This document shows, in pieces, positions 33,940-45,646 of a stretch of 64,000 bases of DNA. This DNA is from Procambarus clarkii (taxonomy: Eukaryota; Arthropoda; Malacostraca; Decapoda; Cambaridae). The position numbers and the translations under genes are program-made. The notes beneath the pieces were generated by a model. It did no database searches. It was not told the origin of the DNA and was given only the letters and a program-made list of their open reading frames with translations. How positions within the stretch are numbered: position 1 is the stretch's first letter; the number at the start of each line of letters is the position of its first letter. The DNA lies in NCBI RefSeq assembly GCF_040958095.1, contig NC_091227.1, positions 18,405,776 through 18,469,775 of the forward strand. The letters run 5' to 3'.

Positions 33940-34025
33940 ACGCCCATGACGTCATGCGGCCAGTGACGTCACGGTCTGTTGTGGCGGTGAGGGTCCAGCC
34001 TCTCGAACGTTCCCGACGTCATTAA
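33940..34025. promoter_or_regulatory. Cluster of cAMP-response-element palindromes
   Basis: TGACGTCA occurs at 33947-33954 and 33964-33971, and GACGTCA at 34015-34021, in a CpG-rich patch of about 100 bp. The site lies inside TLCD intron 1, 1.7 kb from exon 1, and could be an enhancer or an unannotated promoter. No coding exon follows that I can support. Confidence 0.4.
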
Positions 34026-34585
34026 ACTGATGAACTAAATAAATTACCCGAACCTAACCTAACCGAGAGTCCACAGATAGAAAACGGTACATCACATCAA
34101 TTTTGCGAGCCGTTGTGGTTTTTAGTCCGTCAGTTTTTGCCCTTAGCGGATTTATGTCAAAATGAGAGGCATTTTGGTAAAAAATGAACCTCCTATTTTG
34201 CCCGTATGCCCCCCTCATTTTGTCAAAATGAGGGGCAATAAGTCAAAATGATGGGCAGATCTTGTACGACGCGAGAGAGGACGGGTTGACAGCCATCGTA
34301 ACTGATAAGCGATGTGTAGAAGTGATGTACGATGATAATGGTGGCTGCTAAACGTGGTATTATTGCTGCGATGGATGGCCTTCGTGTCAGTTTTAGGTCA
34401 GTTCATTTATTATACAACCCAGTCATGCCCCTCTTGTGAGTGGTAAGGGACCCCCATGCCTCTCTTGAGGTCCACTGAGTGGAGAGAGTGGTATTTGAAC
34501 CCATGTCCCTCTTGCGAGTGGCAGTGGACCCCATGCCCTTCTTGTGAGTGGCATTGGAAGCAACAATTGGACAGGTTCCGGAAAA
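34026..34585. other. Intron 1 DNA with short tandem patches
   Basis: At 34150-34260 the phrase 'tttgtcaaaatgaggggca' is repeated with variation. At 34425-34560 'cccatgcctctcttg' and 'gagtggcattgga' variants repeat about four times. No gene. Confidence 0.45.
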
Positions 34586-34690
34586 GAAGGGAACAATCAA
34601 GAGAAAGCGCCAAGCCATTATGACTAGATAGCACTTGGAAGGGGTCAGGATAAAGATTTGGGATGGGACGGGGAAGAAGGTTCCGTAGAC
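34586..34690 (-). mobile_element. SINE body fragment, minus strand
   Basis: Minus-strand copy of the 37611-37790 SINE body: 'tcccatcccaaatctttatc', 'ccttccaagtgctat' and 'ttggcgctttctcttgatt'. Confidence 0.65.
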
Positions 34691-35159
34691 AAGCCAGAAG
34701 TAACAGGTGGCGGAGTGGAGCAAGAAGCAACAGGTGCGCTGGTAGGATAAGGAGCAACTCAAGTGTGAAAAACAAGAAACTTGCAAGTTACCTTGTATAG
34801 GAGTTATGGGCCAGTGTGTTTTCCACGTGTTTATAAATACATATCTTTTAATTATCTATGTGTTTTACCTATCTAACCGATTTTTATTTAAAAATAACAC
34901 AATTAAGCTGATAATAATATGCCAAGCATAGCAATTTTGTAACATTGAATTACGTATTACAAACCAGCCAGTTACAGAGCCGCCTGTGTTGTTAAGACCA
35001 GATTGACCTGTAGCCTACTGTGGGGCTGAGCCACTACTCTGTCATCAACAGACTACACCACTACGTTATCACCTGCTACACTACCCTCAACCTCTAATTA
35101 AACGAAAGTAGTTTAATACAACCAATTTTTTGACACCAACATCATTAAATTACACAAAA

Positions 35160-35300
35160 CTGATATCTTATCACAGATGTTCAACATATGTTACACAAAA
35201 TCAGATGCGTACTAGTAGCTTTACAAGATTGTAAATACTATGCTATGTATTCTAACAAACCCAATGTACCTTCTTGTATATAAATAAATAAATGTGTTCA
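35160..35300 (+). mobile_element. LINE 3' end
   Basis: 'accttcttgtatataaataa' ends the element. An inverted relative is at 40310-40440. Confidence 0.5.
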
Positions 35301-35720
35301 CGATACTAAATGTTCATTGATACGTTCACAGTACTGAGTATCCACTGACACAGCAATATGCTGCTACCCTATTCTATCTGAAAGATTACACTGTAGATCA
35401 AAAACTAGCTCTAAGTTCTTCTAATATTCCCCTCTCACACGATGGCTAGCCATAAGGTTAGTCTATGGTTAAAGTTAAAGTTATGGTAAGTCATTTACAG
35501 GGGAGAAAATACCAGCCTCAACACAAAAACAAATCATGTTTACAACACAGAAAGTTGTAAACAAAACTCTCAGGCAAACTCCTCAATGGAAGGGCGTATG
35601 CTACTCCCTCTCTCTCCCTCTCCGCCTGTCAATAGCGCGTACTAGGCGGGTGTTGTATAGGAATCTAATGTACTATTATTGTACTAGCAGCAATGTACTA
35701 TCAGAGTGGTGTATACGCAC
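35301..35720 (-). other. Start of TLCD intron 1
   Basis: Sequence downstream (gene sense) of the exon 1 donor. Pyrimidine-rich patch at 35600-35625. No other exon seen. Confidence 0.5.
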
Positions 35721-35911
35721 CAGTAGAGGGACCAGGGCCCGGTGATAAGGGAGTGGGTGAGAGATACACCAGTGTTCTTCCACTTCCAGGTCTGCACCCC
35801 CGTGGTACGCGCACTCCGGGGTACCAATAAGCGCAACACTTGGTTCCACACGCAGGTCCACACAAAGCCTCCCAGTACCCATTTGGGCCCTGATACGACA
35901 TCTTCCGTCAT
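35721..35911 (-). CDS. TLCD1/2: TLCD1/2-like protein, exon 1 (start)
   Basis: This exon opens a gene for a multi-pass TLC-domain protein of the TLCD1/TLCD2 type. In this family, vertebrate and nematode members limit long-chain polyunsaturated phospholipids and so control membrane fluidity. Minus-strand ATG at 35911-35909; 63 codons plus two bases. Residues 10-30 (WVLGGFVWTCVWNQVLRLLV) form the first membrane segment; residues 41-63 contain TWKWKNTGVSLTHSLITG, matching TWRWHNLLVSFAHSIVSG of human TLCD1. The 41-residue N-terminus before that motif is about as long as the human one. Donor 'ctactg|gtgcgt' joins 12247. The full six-exon reading frame is 251 residues with about seven hydrophobic segments and the HH pair at 116-117. 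TLCD1 and TLCD2 cannot be told apart by eye. Confidence 0.9.
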
Positions 35912-36049
35912 GTTACAATTGTTATCTTTTAGTTTCCAGTGAGGCTCAGGGATACGATGTAGGGTTTCGCGATATTAACTGACGTGGAGCGAGAGCGCGC
36001 GAGTAGCGTCCTCCCGCGCTGACTCCACATTCACAACTAATTTTGGCTA
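35912..36049 (-). promoter_or_regulatory. TLCD 5' UTR and CpG-rich promoter flank
   Basis: Upstream of the ATG on the minus strand, 35970-36030 is the most CpG-dense patch nearby (contains 'gcgagagcgcgcgagtagcg'). No TATA box is obvious. The hAT-like insertion begins only about 146 bp upstream of the ATG. The transcription start is not determined. Confidence 0.5.
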
Positions 36050-36236
36050 CATAATAGGGTTGCCAGATCTCAATTGCTCAAAGTAGCGAGCTGACGCTCT
36101 AAAAGTAGCGAATTTGTCATAAGAGTAGCCCAATTTTTTGTAGTGAATGATATGGGTTTCAAAGTAATATATTTTGATATATAGAGTACACTACACGATG
36201 TTAATTGTTTTACTAATATTATTTCTACACACACAC

Positions 36237-36420
<184 letters not shown>

Positions 36421-36487
36421 AATGTATTTTCTCTAATTTTTTTCTTATGAAATGATAAAGCTACCCATTTCATTATGTATGAGGTAT

Positions 36488-36491
<4 letters not shown>

Positions 36492-36543
<52 letters not shown>
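36492..36543. repeat. (TA)n microsatellite
   Basis: About 52 bp, touching the left arm of the 94-bp inverted repeat. Confidence 0.95.
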
Positions 36544-37096
<553 letters not shown>

Positions 37097-37234
37097 GACA
37101 AATATATATTTCCAAATTAAATGTAAATTTCTTTAGTTTAAAAGAATGTAAATCTATATAAAATTTAAAAGAATATATATATACGAACCCTTTCCTATAT
37201 ACATATGCGCTGGCTTGTGTTCGCTGCTGGTTCA

Positions 37235-37375
37235 AGTTCAGTTTAAGTTCTTGAACTTGAACTTGGCAGCACCCAGTCTTTAATTTGGCACCTTTGTGGG
37301 ACCTTGGTATAAGCCTAACATCTATATATACACTGGCTGCCTGTCCCCATACACAATGATTTATTATTACCTAAT
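37235..37375 (+). mobile_element. SINE tail fragment
   Basis: 'ggtataagcctaacatctat' and 'atatacactggctgcctgtc' match the tail of the 26200-26465 SINE. Just before it 'caagttcagtttaagttctt' makes a small palindrome. Confidence 0.6.
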
Positions 37376-37604
37376 ATTTTATCATTTAATTTAAATATTA
37401 AATAAAATAATTTATTTAATTATTATAGTAAGTAATTAATAATTTAATAATAAGTAGTAAGTACATAAAAATGATTAAAAAGTACAGTTTAGTCATAGGA
37501 GATTCCTAGATTGGAATTCACTACCAAATTTCGATATATCCAAGTATTTTTAGTGTGAAATGCTGTTATTATATGCATAAATTGTTGTTTTAATAATATT
37601 ACGC

Positions 37605-37795
37605 TTAACCACTTGGGCTGGACGGTAGAGCGACGGTCTCGTTTCCTACAGGTCCGCGTTCAATCCCCGGCCGCCCATGAGGTTGGGCACCATTCCTTTC
37701 CCCCGTTCCATCCCAAATCCGTATCCTGATCCCTTCCGAGTGCTATATAGGCTTGGCGCTTTCACTTGATAGTTCCCCCACCCCCCTAAATAATA
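37605..37795 (+). mobile_element. tRNA-derived SINE, third family
   Basis: Head 'ggacggtagagcgacggtct' (box A), 'ggtccgcgttcaatccccgg' (box B), body 'gttccatcccaaatccgtat' and 'ccttccgagtgctatatagg', 'ttggcgctttcacttgatag'. A minus-strand body copy is at 34586-34690. Confidence 0.85.
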
Positions 37796-38300
37796 TTACG
37801 AGAGCAATATTTACGGGCTATTCATGCCCGTGCCACCTCTTGGGTGGCTTAATCTTCATCAATCGAGAGCAGTACGTCCTAACCAGACGTTATATGATGA
37901 TATCCTGAACAGTTGATAAATAAAAGTAATTACGGAACTCCAGTTATCTAATACTTATCATAAATGGTATAAAACCTTATCAAAAGCCAAAGGATTTGTA
38001 GATCAGTGTTTAAAGGGAATTCGGAAGTAATAATAATACAGCTGATGCCATCTGTCGGCAGAAGAGAACACTATTAACTGGCTGGTCAATAGTGGCCATA
38101 AGGTACAGCTTACGCCATCTGTTGACATCAAATTACACTTATAACAAATTACCCTACAAAAAACAACTAGCGCCATCTCTTTTTTTTCCAACGCACTATA
38201 AATAGCCAAACAGCAACCCATAAGGCGGGTTGTTGTGTTCGGGTAGGAGGTTCCAAGCTCCGCCCACAGATGGTATAGGGTGCATAATGTTGACATTCAC

Positions 38301-39175
38301 ACAACAGCCAATCACAGGAAGGGATCAGCTAAAGGCTCCATCCACTTAATAAATCATCTTTATTCAGCACACCATCCTTGCTTATGACATTTTGCTTCAA
38401 CTTTAATCTACCTAAAAGTGAAATGTTAATTATTTAAAAGTATTAATATAGTGATAATTAAAAATACTGCAGGATGTAACGAGTGTTACAGAAACATGGG
38501 CTGGCTACCTGACTTGTGACGTCATCAGTGGGAGTTGCCTCACACAAATAATATCGGCGATACAATGCCTGATCCGCCCTCATATTGGTCTACATTATTC
38601 AGTTAGATGGAAATTTCTGTCTTGTATAAAACAGAAATTGTTGTTCTTTTGTACAACAACACCAAGGTTGTTGAGCAAAAGGGCGTATTTCTTATTTTGC
38701 ATTTTATTCATATAAGCGTTGGCATTCCCCGCGACAGCCAATCACAGGAAGGGATCAGCTAAAGGCTCCATCCACTTAATAAATCATATTTATTCAGCAC
38801 ACCATCCTTGCTTATGACATTCTGCTTCAACTTTAATCTACCTAAAAAGTCAAATGTTAAGTGTTTAAAAGTATTAATATAGTGATAATTAAATAATGCA
38901 GGATGTAACGGGTGTTACAGAAACATGGGCTGGCTACCTAACTTGTGACGTTATTATTGGGGGTTGCCTTGACACAAATAATGATACACGGCTCTGCCCT
39001 CTTATTCGAGTAAATTATTCAGTTAGATGGAGATTTTTGTCAGGTGTAAAACAAAAATTGTTGTTCTTTTTCACAAGAACCTTGTTGTTGTGCACAAGGA
39101 CCTATTCCTTAGTTTAAATTTTATTCATAAAAGAGTGTTGGTATTCCCCGCAACAGCCAATCACAGGAAGGTATT
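38301..39175. repeat. Tandem duplication, about 425-bp unit
   Basis: The marker 'cagccaatcacaggaaggga' starts at 38305 and 38735; a third start at 39154 soon diverges. Copies share 'ggctccatccacttaataaa' and 'acagaaacatgggctggcta'. Periods are 430 and 419. A related, diverged segment continues outside the hAT-like element at about 40060-40260. Confidence 0.9.
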
Positions 39176-39414
39176 TCTGGAAGCTCCGCCTCCTTATGGA
39201 CTCAGCACATCGCTCTAGCTCATGACTCGCTGCTTCATCTCTTGTATATACAAACTATGACTTTTTTTCGATTACTGTTATAAATAATAGTATGAGATAT
39301 AAAAGTTTTTACACAAAATGGCTAAATTCTGCCATTAAATAGATTTTGTCTGGTGTACATACAAACATACACCAATTTATTACCATTCATCCATTATTAA
39401 TTTCATATATAATG

Positions 39415-39550
39415 TATGCCCGAAACGCTTTGCGTAATAGTGGCTTTAGGCATTGTATGTACTAGCTATACCTATAAGTTAAACAATCCTTGTAAATATT
39501 TATTGTATGTATGTACCTTACCTAAATAAAATTGTATTGTAATTGTTGTA
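39415..39550 (+). mobile_element. LINE 3' end
   Basis: 'tgcccgaaacgctttgcgta' through 'taccttacctaaataaaatt', the same 3' end as 44670-44805. Confidence 0.75.
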
Positions 39551-39939
39551 CTGTCTAGTTTTTTCCTTTCGCCATTACTTGGTGCAATACTTGAAAGTTG
39601 TCTATTTATTTATCGATCTATTATCTTGTATTTATATTTACAGGTTTCTGTGCTTGGAAGAAAACTCTGCATTGAATTGGGACTACTTTATTAAATAATA
39701 TTATTTAGTATTAATTAATATATACAATTATTATTAATTACAATTATTTATAGCTTAGTTACTTTCATGTAACTCGCAATCGTACAGTCTTAACATTAAT
39801 AGCCCAAATTAACACATCTTGCTTTTAATTAGCCCAAAAAGTAGCAAATAGCGAAATTAAAAATATGGGAGCGCGGGGGCTCTCAAAAGTAGCCCAATTC
39901 GCTACTTGTAGCCCAATCTGGCAACACTGTGCATAATAG

Positions 39940-40265
39940 GAGCTTGAGGCGCGAGCTTCCTCAGGCGGGAAAAAGTCGGTCATGTCATGTTTTAGTGGAT
40001 TTTAACATCAATGAATGAGATTGTTTTGCGAATATTAAAATTACGTTCTGTAACCTCAAACAGAGGCATCGGGTTGCCTCAAACAAATAATATCGATGAT
40101 AAAAAGCTTCGCCCTCTTAGTGGACTAAATTATTGAGTTAGTTTGCATTTAATTCAGAGACATTTTGATATTACCTGCAACAGCTAATCACGGTACAAAA
40201 TGGCTAAATTCTGCCATTAAATAGATTCTCTTGTCTGGTATACACAGAAAAGGTACATTTTATTA
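39940..40265. repeat. Diverged relative of the 38.3-kb tandem unit
   Basis: 'gttgcctcaaacaaataata' and 'aaaatggctaaattctgcca' match sequences at 38530 and 39315. This copy lies outside the 8-bp target duplication. Confidence 0.6.
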
Positions 40266-40269
40266 GTAT

Positions 40270-40870
40270 GCACCCATTATTAATTATAATTATTTAATAT
40301 ATTTATTTATGTACTTATTTATTGATACAAGAAGGTACAATAGGTTTGTGAGAGTACATAACATTGGTGCTCTTACACTCTACACTGTATACACTGTAGC
40401 AATTTTAGGTTTAATATAATAACTACATATAAATTGATGAAAATTATTACACTGGTGAAGTTGCATGTCTTAATTACTAATATTGGGGAAATGGGTAGTA
40501 CAAGATAAAGTGTGAGTTTGAAGCACAAGGTAGGAAACTATGAGGATGATATTAGGTACTTTTTGGTTTTACTTTGAATAAGGTATAAGTTGGAATTTTT
40601 TTAATTAATTAGGGAGTGAGTTCCATAGACTGGGTCCTTTTGTTTGCATAGAGTGTTTGCACAGATTTAGTTTGAGTCAGGGGATATCAAGGCGATATTT
40701 ATATCTGGGGACACTGTTTCAACTTTAATATGGGTACTATTATACCTATTAATGAAACGTTTGAGTTCAATATTAGAAATTAAGAACAGTTTCCACAGTT
40801 TTGTACAGATAAATAGCACAATAGAATGGCTGGAGTGAGTGTATGTTTAGCATGTTAAGAGATTTAAACA
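40270..40870 (-). mobile_element. LINE C-terminal fragment, minus strand
   Basis: The minus strand holds a 3' tail at 40270-40350 and debris of a C-terminal block (around 40610-40720) that reads like QTKGPSLWN. No intact frame. Confidence 0.55.
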
Positions 40871-41500
40871 GAGAATTACATCAATAAAGCCAACAGAATA
40901 AACAGAGAATTACAGAAAGAAATAAACAGAAAGAATAAACAGAGAATTACATCTATAAAGCCAACAAACTTTGTAAAATCTCTTTATGTATGTACCTTAC
41001 CTAAATAAAAATTATTATTATTTTTATTATTATAGAAGCTGTGTGTTGTCTAAAGACAGAATTCCATCTCATTTCCCGGGGTCGGGAAAGGATATGGAAT
41101 ATCCCTATCCTCTTGATATTCAGGTAAATTCTGGTAAATATGAAATGAATATTTAAATAACGCGCGGCAGTTAATGACATAAACATTTATAGCAAAGCTC
41201 CTTTGCCAGAGTTTTGTTAACTGGTTTGTGATAGGTTGATGAGGGATGATACGCCCCTCTCTACTGGCCACACTCGTCTCTGCCTGATGGCCTCTGTATA
41301 AGACCTTTAAAGTGGGCGGAACATGTCGGTGGTTTGGTGAGAATTATACATTGTACTGATATTCTCTAGTCGTACCTAATATGCCTGTCATAGTCATTTA
41401 TAAAACGCTGTAAGGTGCAAATGATTGACTGCTTAGGAATGAGACAGTAATGATCAGTTGTACAGTGTGCAATTAAATCCCAATCCCTGTTTGGGATGAA
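40871..41500 (+). other. Spacer with a short LINE 3' end
   Basis: 40975-41035 contains 'gtaccttacctaaataaaaa', a LINE 3' end, preceded by a threefold repeat of 'aacagagaattaca'. 'tattcaggtaaattctggta' near 41118 is another LINE tail. If VPS35L has a non-coding first exon it may lie here, but I see no clear donor. Confidence 0.4.
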
Positions 41501-41504
41501 AAAT

Positions 41505-42780
41505 TGCAATCCATGTTGGGTTATTTGTTGACCTACGTAAGGCTTTTGACACTGTCAACCACCAAAACCTTCTTCTTAAATTACATCATTATGGAGTCAG
41601 AGGTCACTCCCTGCAATATCTTCAGTCTTGCCTTACTGACAGGCTCCAGTATGTTTCTGTGAATAATTCAATTTCTCCCACCCTACCCATGAACATTGGT
41701 GTTCCTCAGGGCAGCATACTTGGCCCTCTCCTCTTTCTCATCTACATTAATAATGACCTTCCAAATGCAACACCTCAAACCAATTATATTTGCTAACGAC
41801 ACAGTTTTAGTTTAGTTTCATTTTCTCCAGTCCTGACCCTCTTGTTCTAAATGTCACAGTGAACACTGAACTAAATAAAGGCCATCTTTGGCTAACTGCC
41901 AATAAACTCACCTTTAACATTGACAAAACTTTCTATATCATGCTTGGCAATAAATCCTCAAATCAAATTAATCTAAGAATAAACAATATCCAAATTAGTA
42001 ACAAAGTACATTAGATGGAAAATTCCTTGGTATCCTCATCGATAACAAGCTGAATTTCCAGGGACACATTCAAAATATATCAAGAAAAGTTTCTAAAACT
42101 GTTGGCGTTCTTTCTAAGATCAGATATTATGTACCTCGCCCTGCCCTGCAGACGCTCTATTATTCTCATCTATCCTTATCTAAATTATGGTATTTGTGCT
42201 TGGGGTTCTACACAAAATCATTTACATCCTCTAATTATTCAACACAAAGCTGCTATTAGAACAATATCTAACTCTGGCCCCAGACATCACTCAGTACCCT
42301 TACTCAAGTCTTTGAATATACAGTATTAGATATTAAGTCACTGAACATCCTCTCATGCATACTCTATATATTTAAAACTGAACTGCAATGTCATTCCTGA
42401 CCTTAGAAGCTTCCTAGAAGGTTGTAATAGAACTCCTGGGCATCACACCAGAAACAAATACCTATTTCATATGCCAAGAGTGCAACTTAACCAAACTAGA
42501 AATGCTCTACAAATCAAGGGACCCAGAATGTGGAATGGTCTCCCCCATCATGTCAAAGGCTGTACCTCTCTCAACCAGTTTAAGAATAAAACCAAGTGCT
42601 ACTTAATTAACTCCATGTAACTTCCCTTACCCCCTAAATGCCAACCCCATGGCTTGCTTTCGTTAAACAATGCTGTTTGTTCTCCAACTTGTAATTTGGC
42701 ATCCACTTTACCAGGAATTATCAGATCTTGACCAGCTTCATTTTAATTCGGTGAATTGAAAGACAGGGCTCAACACAGTC
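41505..42780 (+). mobile_element. LINE reverse transcriptase remnant
   Basis: Plus strand, non-LTR RT domain and C-terminus. FVDLRKAFDTVNH at about 41525, GVPQGSILGPLLFLIYIN at about 41700 and FANDTVL at about 41785 (a decayed F-A-D-D catalytic box with Asn for the first Asp, after an apparent frameshift). Then LTANKLTFNIDKTFYIML, FLGILIDNKLNF, SHLYPYLNYGICAWGST and ALQIKGPRMWNGLPHHV at about 42505. Several frames and stops, so inactive. Confidence 0.92.
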
Positions 42781-43022
42781 CTTATTTCTTGTCACCTTTA
42801 AATCCCATAAATACAAATTAACCATTAGTAACCTTACCTATTGTTCAATAGTTTGGTATATTTACTTCAGAAGTTCACGTAATTGTCCTATTCTCTTGGT
42901 ATCTTTTAGTAAGACTTTGGGCTAAAGGTAAAGCTTTCGAGTCAGGCTTAAAAATTAGGACTTCATTCCCAGTTGAGCTATACTTTTTTAGTATTATTAA
43001 TGCAGTGTTTTATATTTTACAG

Positions 43023-43130
43023 GAAAATAGCTGTTCGACAATGGGGCTTGGAAAAGAATCCATTGGTACCAAAGCCAACCTCAAGTCATCCGCTGCAAGG
43101 GGCAAGTTTAAGACAAAAATTTTAATGCAG
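43023..43130 (+). CDS. Possible upstream VPS35L exon
   Basis: An acceptor-like 'tttatattttacag' precedes 43023 and a donor-like 'ggcaa|gtttaag' follows near 43106. In the frame that would join exon 43536 in phase 0, a TAG at the start is bypassed only if the later AG at 43029-43030 is used, giving LFDNGAWKRIHWYQS. No ATG is present in that frame. Other frames do not match phase. Weak support. Confidence 0.2.
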
Positions 43131-43535
43131 AACCCATCTCAGTTATATTGAGACTTGAGTCATAATTTTACAGTTCTATGTCATTTTTTTACAGCACAAC
43201 ACATTTACTGGGTTTGTTTTAAAAATGTTATTAGGTGCAGTTTAATACAGGTTTTATGTTACTTTATCACTCTACAAATTAAATTAGTCACTTAATAGGT
43301 GACAACTTTCTATACTATTGTAAAAGGATGGTTTATTTTTCTAAATAATTAGTTGAAAGTCTGTTCAAGAAGCAGACAGTAAGTCACAATAATTTGGCCA
43401 AAAAATAAACACCCAACCATAGAGCTGAAAATAAAAGAATTGATAATGTTTTGGTCTGTCCTGGACCATTATCAAGTCGTATAATGAAAAATAGTATGTA
43501 CAGACAAAATGACTAACTGAACCTTATATTTACAG
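43131..43535 (+). other. Probable VPS35L intron or 5' flank
   Basis: Contains 'ttttggtctgtcctggacca' near 43451, a phrase I know from decapod repeats. No exon seen. Confidence 0.4.
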
Positions 43536-43604
43536 GTGAAGGACCGAACTCTGAAACATGCAGGGCAAGTATATGACAAGAAAAGCAGGCCTGCTGTGCA
43601 ACCG
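43536..43604 (+). CDS. VPS35L: VPS35L exon (N-terminal region)
   Basis: First exon that I can place with fair confidence; numbered exon 2 here. Acceptor 'cttatatttacag' and donor 'accg|gtaagt' bound 69 nt, phase 0 at both ends; it is the only frame without a stop. It encodes VKDRTLKHAGQVYDKK, then SRPAVQP, a basic linker that leads into the conserved DPLSS block of the next exon, as the basic KTKKVNRKGS stretch does in human VPS35L. The N-terminus with the initiator methionine is not located. Confidence 0.65.
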
Positions 43605-43811
43605 GTAAGTTCAATTGTCTTTATTTGCTCTGTATAATCAGTCCTGATTTTCTGGACTAATTAGTATCTCTGGGTGTCTGGAATACATATTAGTAAAAAA
43701 AAGTATTATCTTTTATAATATTTTCACGAAGTTTCACTAAGAATCTACAAAAATACATTTAGTTCTCAGATTATTTCTTGTACTATTTATACAGTATGTA
43801 AAATACAACAG
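43605..43811 (+). other. VPS35L intron 2
   Basis: Short GT-AG intron of 207 bp, AT-rich. Confidence 0.65.
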
Positions 43812-43922
43812 ATTATGGTTGACCCACTGTCATCAGTTCTGGATGGTCCCGATCCCCTGAGTGATCTTCTTAGTGCTTCAGATCCGTTATCTGGCAAGGC
43901 CTTTCCAACTGCTTCATTTCAG
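43812..43922 (+). CDS. VPS35L: VPS35L exon 3 (DPLS motif)
   Basis: VPS35L (C16orf62) is the large scaffold subunit of Retriever, which with VPS26C, VPS29 and the CCC complex returns integrins and other SNX17 cargo from endosomes to the cell surface. This exon encodes IMVDPLSSVLDGPDPLSDLL, then SASDPLSGKAFPTASFQ, nearly identical to VVDPLSSVLDGTDPLS of human VPS35L near residue 65. Acceptor 'aaatacaacag', donor 'ttcag|gtaaat', phase 0 at both ends. VPS35L is about 960 residues long; exons in this window give about the first third. Confidence 0.93.
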
Positions 43923-45392
43923 GTAAATGACGAATTGGATCTCTCTTGTATTAGAGTTTACTCGACTGTTTCTTTATTACACAGGCTAAATGTAAGTGGG
44001 TATAAAAGTTTTGTTCATAAATTAAGTATTTCTGTTTGTATTTGGAAAGAAATAAACTATACCAACTGAAAATTAATAAAAAAGTACAGTATTTTTTATT
44101 TAGAGACATGAATTTATTGTTTTATTTTGTTGCTGCATCTCTTCAGCAGTTTATTGTAATATATAACGATCTTAAGAGAAACTTATCCAGCTTACATGAA
44201 ATAAAATCCTAAAACACCGTTGAGGACCATTGGGGAAATATTCCTGTTCAGTATACCAAGATGTGCATGTGAATGAACAACTGCAGTTGTTACCATTATC
44301 ATTCATGGGGTGGGGAGAGAGAAGCCTACAACAGAGCCGGGGAACTGTTGTGGGTTGCATCCCCGGGAAGGTCAGCAGTTATCATAGAAGGACCTTGATT
44401 TACCTACCCCGCCTTCTTGTTATGTAGACCATATAGTGAACCATACCTAAAGCAAAAGGTGAATCATCAGATTACTAATCTAATTACTTTACCCCTCTAT
44501 TGTCAACCCATGTCTGTTATTTTTTTTAATGAACACTGTTTGTCAACCTATTGTATTTGTGCTGCTTTTCAGTCATGTTCCCCCTTTTTTTTTTATCTTT
44601 ATTTGTATTTGTTCTCAACACATTTTATTCTTTATGCTCAATTAGTATTAAGTTCTAGATATTAATGTTCTTCCTGCCCGAAACGCATTGCGTAATAGTG
44701 GCTTTAGGCATTGTATGTACTAGCTCTATCTATATATTGATCCATTAATGTAACATCACTTGTATGTATGTACCTTACCTGAATAAACATATTTATATTT
44801 ATTTTATTTATTAATAATGTTGATCAAAGAAATAAAACAAATATATGCAACAATACTGGATAGGCAATCCATTGCTATAGTACCTCAGTACAGTATAGCT
44901 AAGACTCACTCCACCTTCATCTCCCTTGTAACCTCCATTCATATATATTTATTTATTAAAGAACTAGTGGTCATTATACACCCTGCCATACACTTTACAT
45001 TAATATCACACAACCCAGGAAGTTAGTCAGTGTTGTGGGGTTGTATCCTGTGGATGGTCAGTAGCTCAACCTTAAGGAGACCTTAATATAAGCCTAATGT
45101 ATATATATATATACACACAGGTTTCCTGTCCCTGACAAAAGAAATTAAATTAATTGCTCCAATAATAATATTTATTCCATTCATTATTCTTTCTTCCTTT
45201 CTGTTTTATCTCACATAAAGCCAGCACCTTAAAGATTTGCCACTTCCAGCTTCTGTTGTTCCTCATTTCTTCTTCTAACATTCCACACAGCCATATGGTC
45301 CGAGGCCTATGCAGGTCCTCACTCCAAATCTGAGGCCAATTTTGAACCATTTATAGAGGTACAACTGCAGCAAGTAATTAATTTGTTTTTAG
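43923..45392 (+). other. VPS35L intron 3 with LINE and SINE debris
   Basis: Holds a LINE 3' end at 44670-44805 ('cccgaaacgcattgcgtaat' and 'taccttacctgaataaacat'), a SINE-tail-like stretch at 44335-44410, and another at 45030-45130 ('ttaatataagcctaatgtat'). Confidence 0.65.
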
Positions 45393-45540
45393 ATATTGGA
45401 GGAGAATAGAGAGACAGAGATGACCATCGTGGACAGTCGACATAGTACCTGGGAACAACACCGGGCATTCATACTTACAAATTTTACCACAACTGGGACC
45501 CTCACCTTCACTTCAAGTTTCCTGCAGCCGTCAGACTCGG
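45393..45540 (+). CDS. VPS35L: VPS35L exon 4
   Basis: Encodes ILEENRETEMTIVDSRHSTW, then EQHRAFILTNFTTTGTLTFT and SSFLQPSDSG. The block W..R..ILTNFTTT corresponds to W.NKRGEILARYTTTEKLSI in human VPS35L, a segment seen in all family members. Acceptor 'tttgtttttag', donor 'tcgg|gtgagg'; phase 0 in, phase 1 out. Confidence 0.93.
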
Positions 45541-45646
45541 GTGAGGTTTTAACTCGGCTGTACAGTGAGAATGCCATAAGTGAATGTGATCTGTTTAATT
45601 GTTAGTCATTAGAAAGGAAAAATATATTATTAGCATACAAAACAAT

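Noticed and set aside
43023-43120. Frame reading VRQWGLEKNPLVPKP as the VPS35L N-terminus
   Set aside because: Its only usable donor leaves phase 1, which gives an early stop in exon 43536. The phase-0 alternative lacks an ATG, so the first exon stays unresolved.
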